Source: a virus. From it: a stretch of DNA of 53,943 nucleotides. The stretch is taken from the IMG/VR virus record IMGVR_UViG_3300024999_000139, positions 1 through 53,943 of that record; one strand, written 5' to 3'. The notes beneath the pieces were generated by a model. It was not told where the DNA came from and did not search any database. It saw nothing but the letters and a program-made list of their open reading frames with translations. The translations under genes and the position numbers were made by a program. Every line of letters starts with the position of its first letter. Positions within the stretch are counted from its first letter, which is position 1. Below are positions 48,039 to 53,943 of this stretch, in pieces.

Positions 48039-48374
48039 CTATTTCTCACTTTCTAACAAATTATTTTCTTCCAAAATTATGACTGCCTCATCTGAAATCG
48101 TGACTATCATCCAATCATTTTCATTCTTCGACCAAACATCATCTAAAGCATCAATCATTAAAGTCCCATCATTAAGCAATATACAATATTGTCCTTGTTT
48201 GTTGTAAAAATGAACTCCTTCCCAACATGGTTATAGTGATGATACAGGAAGTTCATTAGGTTAAATTAGATTAAACTATCACTTTAATTGGTAAGAAAGG
48301 AAATGATTAAAATCACAAAAATAGATTTAGTTTGTCTAAATACGTTATACAATTGAATTAGCGTCATCTTGCAT
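48039..48374 (-). pseudogene. Gene interrupted by 114 bp, split into two fragments
   Basis: ATG at 48374 behind AGAGGTTG reads MQDDANSIV then TAA. After 114 bases the same frame opens again at 48230 as PCWEGVHFYNKQGQYCILLN and continues to a stop at 48039. The intervening sequence (48231-48344) has several stops in every useful frame. Whether it is an insertion, a decayed segment or two separate genes cannot be told. Confidence 0.5.
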
Positions 48375-48375
48375 T

Positions 48376-48585
48376 TTAATCAACCTCTTTCAAATATTTT
48401 CCTCTAAATGTCACTGGGATAAATTCATCTTCCCTTATAATCTCGTATCTTTTCACATATCCCAACGTATTCAAATCCAATATATCAAAATAGTATAAGT
48501 TTTCATTTTGCTTTAAAGCATCTTTAAGTGTAGTTAATTGATCTGACATAAAACATATGCCACTAAGACTATATTCTTCAATCAT
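48376..48585 (-). CDS. Small hypothetical protein, 69 aa
   Basis: MIEEYSLSGICFMSDQLTTL, helical, then VKRYEIIREDEFIPVTFRGK. AAGGATG ribosome site. No family recognised. Confidence 0.6.
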   Translation of the reverse strand: MIEEYSLSGICFMSDQLTTLKDALKQNENLYYFDILDLNTLGYVKRYEIIREDEFIPVTFRGKYLKEVD

Positions 48586-48603
48586 TATACAATTTCATCC
48601 TTT

Positions 48604-48792
48604 CTACATCGTTAATTCCATCTCTGATAATAATCTATTGGTCTGAGTTAAGGTTTCACTAATTAATGTCTTACAACCACCTTCTGGGCTGTTAGGTAGC
48701 ATTTCAGTAAGATATTTAATGTATGCTTCTAATGCATTGTATATTATGTTTTTCTCTTGTTTAGAAACTTCTAATGTTTGTGTAATTTTCAT
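48604..48792 (-). CDS. Small helical protein, 62 aa
   Basis: MKITQTLEVSKQEKNIIYNA, all-helical, with a PEGGCKT turn. GAAGGAGA ribosome site. No family recognised. Confidence 0.6.
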   Translation of the reverse strand: MKITQTLEVSKQEKNIIYNALEAYIKYLTEMLPNSPEGGCKTLISETLTQTNRLLSEMELTM

Positions 48793-48816
48793 TTATTTAA
48801 TCTCCTTCTCTTTTAA

Positions 48817-48984
48817 TTATTTTAATCCACGTATTATATCATTATACTGATGTAATAATTCTACCGCATTAGTTAAAGTTCTTACTTTACCTACATCATC
48901 CATTGAGACACTTCTTGAATAATCTTTTCTAATTTCAAGTAGATAAATGATAGTTTCTTGGATTAATAATTCTGTTTCAGTCAT
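48817..48984 (-). CDS. Small helical protein, 55 aa
   Basis: ATG at 48984 behind AAAGGAATT reads MTETELLIQETIIYLLEIRK and ends DIIRGLK. All-helical. No family recognised. Not overlapping neighbours. Confidence 0.6.
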   Translation of the reverse strand: MTETELLIQETIIYLLEIRKDYSRSVSMDDVGKVRTLTNAVELLHQYNDIIRGLK

Positions 48985-49030
48985 TGTTTTAAAATTCCTT
49001 TCTTCTCATCAAACTAACCTTCTTTTCTGA

Positions 49031-49246
49031 TTATAATTTACTTTCTAATTCCTTTATTCTTTTTTCATATTTCTGTGTTAATAATCTAATGCTTTGTAAA
49101 AATGAAATCTGACTAATAATCCAAACAATTATTAATGAAATATGATTAATGTATGGTATTGCCATTGATAAAAATAGTAAAGGTAAAATCATAGCAAAGC
49201 CACCTAACCAATATCCTAAACTTCCTTTGCCGAATAAATCTTTCAT
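49031..49246 (-). CDS. Small membrane protein, 71 aa
   Basis: MKDLFGKGSLGYWLGGFAMI, two hydrophobic helices (FAMILPLLFLSMAIPYI and ISLIIVWIISQISFLQSI) and a charged coil tail. AAAGGAGAA ribosome site. Confidence 0.6.
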   Translation of the reverse strand: MKDLFGKGSLGYWLGGFAMILPLLFLSMAIPYINHISLIIVWIISQISFLQSIRLLTQKYEKRIKELESKL

Positions 49247-49280
49247 AAATTATTCTCCTTTCTAAAATGAATAAATCTGA

Positions 49281-49544
49281 CTATTGATTACTCTTTACTT
49301 CTATTTCTTCATCCACTTTTGATTCAATTTTATTCTCATACTGCTCTTTAGTAAGCCAACTGAAAGTAAAATATTTAGGATTGAACCCATCGGCAATAAT
49401 TTTATTAGTTATATGATCTTTAAGCGAACTACTGTCTAAATGGTTGGTTAATAGTTTTGTAAAGTCATCAAAAGTTAGTTCGGCAGAATATATAACTTTA
49501 TCCTTTATCAATGCACCATAATATGCTTTTAATTGATATATCAT
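49281..49544 (-). CDS. Small hypothetical protein, about 87 aa
   Basis: Start chosen at 49544 (MIYQLKAYYGALI) behind AGAGGAGG, overlapping the preceding stop as ATGA. Acidic C-terminus. No family recognised. Confidence 0.6.
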   Translation of the reverse strand: MIYQLKAYYGALIKDKVIYSAELTFDDFTKLLTNHLDSSSLKDHITNKIIADGFNPKYFTFSWLTKEQYENKIESKVDEEIEVKSNQ

Positions 49545-49912
49545 TTGATAACCTCCTCTTTCCATACATGATTATTTTTCATTTCCACTTCTCTTTTAGC
49601 TTTTGTTTTATATTGATTAACAAAATAAAGCATTTTTAAATATTCAATTGGATTTTGCATGATCATCCCAATTCCATTAAATTTTATAATACCAGCATGT
49701 ATTTGTGAATCTCTTGAATAATCGAATAAACTCCCTTTCCATCTGCTATTATCCCATTCGCATTTGTTAAACTCTTGGATAAAAATATTATTACTGCTTT
49801 TTCCATATCTCTCAGTGTGATCTTTTACTTGACTTATATGTACTCCATAATCAATAAGGAGTATAATACTCCCAATTGCCAATATAAATAATATAATAGT
49901 TAATAAAGTCAT
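49541..49912 (-). CDS. Membrane-anchored hypothetical protein, 123 aa
   Basis: MTLLTIILFILAIGSIILLI, an N-terminal membrane anchor, then a polar domain (YFVNQYKTKAKREVEMKNNH). GGAAGGAAG ribosome site. No family recognised. Confidence 0.6.
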   Translation of the reverse strand: MTLLTIILFILAIGSIILLIDYGVHISQVKDHTERYGKSSNNIFIQEFNKCEWDNSRWKGSLFDYSRDSQIHAGIIKFNGIGMIMQNPIEYLKMLYFVNQYKTKAKREVEMKNNHVWKEEVIK

Positions 49913-49948
49913 TTTATAAAACTTCCTTCCTCAATTGAAATTGCTGTT

Positions 49949-50305
49949 TTATTCAACGTCACCATATAATCCGTTAGGTGTAGGATGTAAATTATTTCTT
50001 AACCATAATTGATTCAAATCAAAAACTTCAATTATTTGTCCAACTATTAATTTATCTCCTATTTTTATATCCATCAAGTGATCTTCTTTTGTTGTATGAT
50101 AGTAAAAATTTAAATTGTCATCAAGATTATCTAATGATTCTAACATACATCCGCTATTTAAAAGACATCCATAATCTAGTAAATAATTAGGATCATATAA
50201 AAACTTAATACAATTTTCATTTGTGGCATCTTTTAAACATACAACACCATATCTCCCACCACTTGTTTTTACAATCATTCCATTTTTTAATTCTGATTTT
50301 TTCAT
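49949..50305 (-). CDS. Hypothetical protein, 118 aa
   Basis: MKKSELKNGMIVKTSGGRYG, a small beta-barrel-like sequence common in phage proteins (KNGMIVxTxxGxxYVV). The ribosome site is weak. No function known. Confidence 0.6.
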   Translation of the reverse strand: MKKSELKNGMIVKTSGGRYGVVCLKDATNENCIKFLYDPNYLLDYGCLLNSGCMLESLDNLDDNLNFYYHTTKEDHLMDIKIGDKLIVGQIIEVFDLNQLWLRNNLHPTPNGLYGDVE

Positions 50306-50325
50306 ATTGTATTATCCTATCTAAT

Positions 50326-50499
50326 TTATTTATCTAACTTTTCTCCACAAAACGGACAATAACTAATATGTCTCATTACACAATCATTTAGGATATTGTA
50401 TAGTTCCCAACCACGAGACAAACTAAAATAAATAGTATAATCATTACATCTATGTGGTTGATTTTTACTTAATAATTCAAAATCATATTTACTTAACAT
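50326..50499 (-). CDS. Small zinc-knuckle protein, 57 aa
   Basis: ATG at 50499, overlapping the 85-residue gene by 11 bases: MLSKYDFELLSKNQPHRCND, with CPFCGEKLDK at the end. GGAAATTGAT precedes the start; coupling to the upstream gene is likely. Confidence 0.65.
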   Translation of the reverse strand: MLSKYDFELLSKNQPHRCNDYTIYFSLSRGWELYNILNDCVMRHISYCPFCGEKLDK

Positions 50500-50746
50500 T
50501 ATCAATTTCCTCCATATAATTTAATTCATCCCAATATTTTTTAATCCAAATATCACAAGTAGCATATAATTCATCATTTCTATAATAAATATTAGAAGGG
50601 AAAATTAAATCCTCTTTATCTTTGCATCCCAAATCTTTTAATCTTTTTTCACATATAAGTAAAATTTCTTCAATTCTTTCTGATAATTCTTTTACCTTGC
50701 AGTCAATTCCTACAATAAAACCTTCTGATGTCATAAAATTATTCAT
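50489..50746 (-). CDS. Hypothetical protein, 85 aa
   Basis: MNNFMTSEGFIVGIDCKVKE, helical, with CEKRLKDLGCKDKEDL. AAAGGACG ribosome site. No family recognised. Confidence 0.6.
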   Translation of the reverse strand: MNNFMTSEGFIVGIDCKVKELSERIEEILLICEKRLKDLGCKDKEDLIFPSNIYYRNDELYATCDIWIKKYWDELNYMEEIDNVK

Positions 50747-50854
50747 CTCTAATCGTCCTTTCTTTCTTATACTATAAATGCTAAGTTTTAAGTTAAGATA
50801 TGACTCTTAAACCATTATCACAAACGAATTTAAAAGTCATATCGTTTACATATT

Positions 50855-52099
50855 TTAATTACTCACAAATATATCCATAAACTCACTATTTCTTACATGA
50901 AACCAAAATTGATTATCATCTTTTTCAAACATTACAGCAATATGTTTATCTTTAGCTCTGCAAGGCAAAGTATCTCCATAAGCCCATCCTACTGCATATT
51001 GAAATAATAATTCCCTGCTATAAGATTCTGTAAGTGTTTCAAATCTACAAGGAATGCCAAAATCATGAATACTTCCTGCTGACCACTTTTGCCAATCAAA
51101 ATTTGAACTATCAATTTTTCTTAGTCTAGTTTTCTCAATGTTATATCTTGTGAATTTATTATTGTAATCAATACAGACATCCAAACAATTATTTTTGCAT
51201 ATAATGTCTTTATGAGTATCATGTTTTTTCATCCATTCTAGTCTTTCTTGCCTCATATTTTCTCCGACTCTACCTACAGGATTGCCTCCTTCTCGCATAT
51301 AGATAATACAAGGGAAATGATAATCTCCTGCAATTGCCATATCATCTAAAACTAATCCACATCTATGAGAATCTGTTTCTTGCAATCCTCTTACATTTCT
51401 TTGATTGTTTAAATTCTCAATGCGATATTTAAGAATAGGATATTTTTTATAAACATCTTTAGATACAGTCTTGGCAACTTCAAGTAATTGATTGTATTGA
51501 GCAGAGGAAATAATTCTAATATCCGAAACACCTAAACTAGAAGCAAACTCAATAGTATTTTTTAAATCACTTACAGTTTCTTCTGTGACTACAACCCCAA
51601 CAGTGACATAAGTAAGTTGAGAAATTTCTTTGATATTGGAAATAACTTTATCCCATGCTCCATTAATTCCTCCTGCCATTGCGTCACCAAAGGCACTACA
51701 ACAGGCATCTAAAGATATTGAGAAGTCATTTACTCCTGCTTCAATTAGTTTATAATATAAGTCCATTTCAGCATATCCATTGGTTGAAATAGCAATTCGT
51801 TCTACACCTTTTGATTTAATATATTTGACTAACTCTACTAAACCTTTCCATACTGTAGGTTCTCCACCTGACAGTCTAATATTTTTAAGATTATCTTTAG
51901 TCCATAAATCAACTATGTATTTTGCTCTTTCCAATGTCATTGTTCCCTTTAAGTCTGGTCTAAGTCCTCTGCAATAAGGACATTTAAAATTACAAGCATC
52001 TGTTAAGATCAATTCACATCTCATAAGTTGAGAGTCAACACTTGTTCTTTTGCACCTATTATCATTTAGTGTATAGAAACCGATATTTTCTAGTTTCAT
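50855..52099 (-). CDS. Radical SAM protein with C-terminal cysteine motifs
   Basis: 414 residues. ILTDACNFKCPYCRG carries the CxxxCxxC cluster motif; NIRLSGGEPTVW and ISTNGYAEM are further radical SAM signatures; the C-terminal half has CGLVLDD, C..YMREGG, and CKNNCLDVC, which may hold an auxiliary cluster of the SPASM/twitch type. The reaction is unknown. It is 30 bases after a SAM-dependent methyltransferase-like gene, so the two may act on the same substrate. No precursor peptide gene is visible nearby. Confidence 0.88.
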   Translation of the reverse strand: MKLENIGFYTLNDNRCKRTSVDSQLMRCELILTDACNFKCPYCRGLRPDLKGTMTLERAKYIVDLWTKDNLKNIRLSGGEPTVWKGLVELVKYIKSKGVERIAISTNGYAEMDLYYKLIEAGVNDFSISLDACCSAFGDAMAGGINGAWDKVISNIKEISQLTYVTVGVVVTEETVSDLKNTIEFASSLGVSDIRIISSAQYNQLLEVAKTVSKDVYKKYPILKYRIENLNNQRNVRGLQETDSHRCGLVLDDMAIAGDYHFPCIIYMREGGNPVGRVGENMRQERLEWMKKHDTHKDIICKNNCLDVCIDYNNKFTRYNIEKTRLRKIDSSNFDWQKWSAGSIHDFGIPCRFETLTESYSRELLFQYAVGWAYGDTLPCRAKDKHIAVMFEKDDNQFWFHVRNSEFMDIFVSN

Positions 52100-52129
52100 T
52101 ATTTATCATTCTCCTTTTAATTTCAATTC

Positions 52130-52780
52130 TTATTTAACTAACTTAGGATAATCATGAATTCCCCACCATTGTTTATATTCCTTAACGGCATCATCAAATG
52201 TTTCATCTTCAATTTCCACAATACTATCAAAGAATTCATCACTCGCAGTACATCCACCATAACCTTCACCGATAAATATCATTTTACAGAAAGTATTCTC
52301 TTCTCTCATTGCTTGTAAAACTTTATAAGCATTATCATCCATATAAGGCCAAGACATAATTATAACATTAATATCTTTACCATACTTTTTAACTGCTTCA
52401 ATAGCATCAATATTTTCAATATCTGTCCAATAATTTTTACTTTGATTCCAATTATTTTGACCATCCCATGAAAAATCATCTGTTGGCTTTATGTCAATGC
52501 CTTGTTGTTTTAATGCAAAACTTAAAGATCCTGTACCAGACATAACTTCTAAACATTTTCTATTCCCTATCCATTTTGACAAAGGAATAATCCAATCTAA
52601 AGATACAAGAGAAAATCCCATTTGCTTAATAAATTTATCACGCAAACTCCATTTGTTAATATTATTAAACATGTGTTTAGGATAGGAATTAGGAATTTGT
52701 TTTTGATTAACTTGAGATATGATAGAATCAATGATGTCATTTTCTTCTTTAGAATTTTCTTGGTTTGATAATGAATACAT
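52130..52780 (-). CDS. SAM-dependent methyltransferase-like protein
   Basis: About 216 residues. CLEVMSGTGSLSFALKQQGI is a class I SAM-binding loop (motif I), followed by PTDDFSW and a catalytic-like MSWPYMDDNAYKVL. Start chosen at 52780 (MYSLSNQEN) behind AAGGAG. Coupled to the radical SAM gene; substrate unknown. Confidence 0.75.
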   Translation of the reverse strand: MYSLSNQENSKEENDIIDSIISQVNQKQIPNSYPKHMFNNINKWSLRDKFIKQMGFSLVSLDWIIPLSKWIGNRKCLEVMSGTGSLSFALKQQGIDIKPTDDFSWDGQNNWNQSKNYWTDIENIDAIEAVKKYGKDINVIIMSWPYMDDNAYKVLQAMREENTFCKMIFIGEGYGGCTASDEFFDSIVEIEDETFDDAVKEYKQWWGIHDYPKLVK

Positions 52781-52857
52781 TTTTACCAACTCCTTAAATT
52801 ATTTATATTAGTATTATATCATATTTGTTGAAGAAATGATAACATAAATTCAACATT

Positions 52858-53052
52858 TTAAGACAAATTCTTTGAATTATTATCTTTTGCAATCACAATT
52901 CCACCTATAAAAAATAAACCACAACCAAAAATCATTATTACTTCAATAGGAAATTCCCTATTTCCAGTTTTTATCATCCAAAACATAATTATAAATTCAA
53001 TGATTGAATAAATTATTCCAATACTAAGAACTATTTTTGTAGTCTTTTTCAT
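52858..53052 (-). CDS. Small membrane protein, 64 aa
   Basis: Start chosen at 53052 (MKKTTKIVLSIGI) behind GAAGGAG. Two hydrophobic helices (IVLSIGIIYSIIEFIIMF and EVIMIFGCGLFFIGGIVI). Confidence 0.6.
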   Translation of the reverse strand: MKKTTKIVLSIGIIYSIIEFIIMFWMIKTGNREFPIEVIMIFGCGLFFIGGIVIAKDNNSKNLS

Positions 53053-53054
53053 AA

Positions 53055-53417
53055 TTAACACACTCCTTCAATAATTTTATTTCTACAAGTTTCAGCAAAT
53101 TCAGTATGCTTATCGTTCAAACCATAATATTTCTTACATATCTTGTTGTAAAAGTTTCCATCATTTCCATTAACATTGCCAACAATTGTATATTCAACTT
53201 TTGATACAGTTAAGTTATTTTCTTCTACAATCATTTTACAGTGACCAAACCTGTGTTGATATTTATTGTTTCCTAGATTAACTCTACAATATTTTGTAGC
53301 ATGAATCATTGCACTAATTTTACGTTTAATAATTGGAGTGGTTAGCGATTTGCCACCATGAATATGTTGTTGGTATTCTTGGATTACACGTTTTGGGATG
53401 AAGTATAGTGGATACAT
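53055..53417 (-). CDS. Hypothetical protein, 120 aa
   Basis: MYPLYFIPKRVIQEYQQHIH, soluble, with HRFGHCKMIV and a cysteine pair near the end (CRNKIIEGVC). It begins directly after the stop of the 21-residue ORF. No family recognised. Confidence 0.6.
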   Translation of the reverse strand: MYPLYFIPKRVIQEYQQHIHGGKSLTTPIIKRKISAMIHATKYCRVNLGNNKYQHRFGHCKMIVEENNLTVSKVEYTIVGNVNGNDGNFYNKICKKYYGLNDKHTEFAETCRNKIIEGVC

Positions 53418-53483
53418 TTATTTATCATCCTTCCAATCTAATAATATCTTAATAATCTTTTCACGATTAGTTAGTTGTTTCAT
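53418..53483 (-). CDS. Very small ORF, 21 aa, possible leader or coupled peptide
   Basis: ATG at 53483 behind GGAGGAAATTAAA reads MKQLTNREKIIKILLDWKDD and stops as TAAATG directly against the next gene. The spacing suggests translational coupling. Confidence 0.5.
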   Translation of the reverse strand: MKQLTNREKIIKILLDWKDDK

Positions 53484-53505
53484 TTTAATTTCCTCCTTTC
53501 TTAAT

Positions 53506-53733
53506 TTAGGCTAAAACTATGTCTTTCTTTCTGAAAAGAACTCCTCCCTGATTTACATTGTCTCTTTGTAATATTTCATTTTCTAAATACTCTACTTTGT
53601 AATATTCTTCATAATATCCTGTAATTTTTACTTTTTCTAAATGGGATTTTAATTTACCTGTTCTGGTTATTATAACCCATGGGTAATCAGCTTCTTTTAC
53701 ATGTGCAATTGTTCCAATTTCAATTTTTGCCAT
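53506..53733 (-). CDS. Small hypothetical protein, about 75 aa
   Basis: Start chosen at 53733 (MAKIEIGTIAHVKE) behind AAAGGATG. Beta-rich (YPWVIITRTGKLKSHLEKVK), barrel-like. No family recognised. Confidence 0.6.
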   Translation of the reverse strand: MAKIEIGTIAHVKEADYPWVIITRTGKLKSHLEKVKITGYYEEYYKVEYLENEILQRDNVNQGGVLFRKKDIVLA

Positions 53734-53901
53734 AGTTAACATCCTTTCCTAAAAATACTAAATTTACTTAGCAGTTTCTTTCATCTTTTGAGTCTTAATA
53801 ATCTTTAAATTTATCCTAATCTAAACTGGTATATATGTAATTTCTCCTCTCATACTTATTTTTGTGTCTAATATCTAATTAATTAAATAATAAATATTAC
53901 T

Positions 53902-53943
53902 TCAATCTTCTATCCCAGTCCCTTTTAAAACATCGTTCGCATA
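53902..53943 (-). CDS. C-terminal end of a gene continuing beyond the window
   Basis: The open frame entering from the right edge reads YANDVLKGTGIED before TGA. Too little to identify. Confidence 0.4.
   Translation of the reverse strand, partial: YANDVLKGTGIED

Noticed and set aside
53745-53901. A gene between the 75-residue gene and the right-edge fragment
   Set aside because: An AGAGGAG site is present, but all frames from it hit stops within a few codons, and no joined version gave a convincing protein.
1-53943. Reassignment of TAA to an amino acid
   Set aside because: TAA is the normal stop for most of the genes here, often in tight gene junctions; two in-frame TAA codons are better explained by point changes or errors.

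Overview
The window is a very AT-rich stretch in which every supported gene lies on the minus strand, so transcription runs from high to low coordinates. Gene sizes and contents (many 40-130 residue proteins, small zinc-ribbon proteins, YopX-like, Lar-like, DUF3846-like and DUF5659-like proteins, a sigma factor, a stand-alone methyltransferase) look like the accessory or early region of a large phage, phage-plasmid or plasmid of a low-GC Gram-positive host. A SpoVT homologue, a sporulation-type sigma factor and an agr-type peptide-signalling locus point to a spore-forming host of the Clostridium/Bacillus/Paenibacillus kind; I cannot place it more closely. Shine-Dalgarno sites are strong (AGGAGG-like), and promoters match TTGACA-17/18-TATAAT. 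No tRNA, rRNA, IS element or CRISPR array is visible.

Layout. 1-2.1 kb: partial gene, a DndB/DGQHR-like protein and a 132-residue protein behind an operator-embedded promoter. 2.2-6.7 kb: agr-like signalling locus with two paralogous membrane proteins, each translationally coupled to a short downstream peptide. One peptide is AgrD-like with serine in place of the ring cysteine. The locus also has one AgrB, a MazF/PemK-like protein and a DUF5317-like protein. 6.7-9.7 kb: a zinc-ribbon/NUMOD endonuclease-like protein, a MazF relic, and a second MazF-like gene with a start-codon hairpin. 9.7-13.3 kb: membrane proteins (one DUF1385/YqhQ-like), small proteins and a deoxyribosyltransferase-like protein. 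13.3-16.4 kb: a VWA / PP2C / protein-kinase triad of the TerY-P type. 16.4-18.1 kb: nicotinamidase-like and NMN-adenylyltransferase-like genes. 18.2-24.1 kb: a kinase-phosphatase-ligase RNA-repair protein, a MESH1-like HD hydrolase, small genes, and a Thg1-like gene interrupted by an in-frame stop. 24-32.9 kb: small genes, a metallophosphoesterase, an HExxH peptidase-like protein and a UvsE endonuclease. 32.9-37.1 kb: sporulation-type sigma factor, Lar-like protein and SpoVT. 37.4-42.7 kb: DNA methyltransferase, MBL-fold hydrolase, and a putative replication or DNA-binding protein next to an array of about 32-bp repeats. 43-54 kb: a SLOG-family protein, many small genes, a radical SAM enzyme with an adjacent SAM-dependent methyltransferase, and more small genes.

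How it may work together (inference): a genome that senses population density through its own AgrB/AgrD-type peptide, steers host sporulation (SpoVT, sigma factor), and carries several possible counter-defence functions (NAD salvage, tRNA end repair, alarmone hydrolysis, Lar-like and methyltransferase functions). A striking secondary feature is the number of small genes with a single lesion: four apparent one-base frameshifts, two in-frame TAA codons, two genes whose best start is ATA, and one gene split by 114 bp. These may be assembly or sequencing errors, decay, or unusual decoding; I cannot distinguish these from sequence alone.
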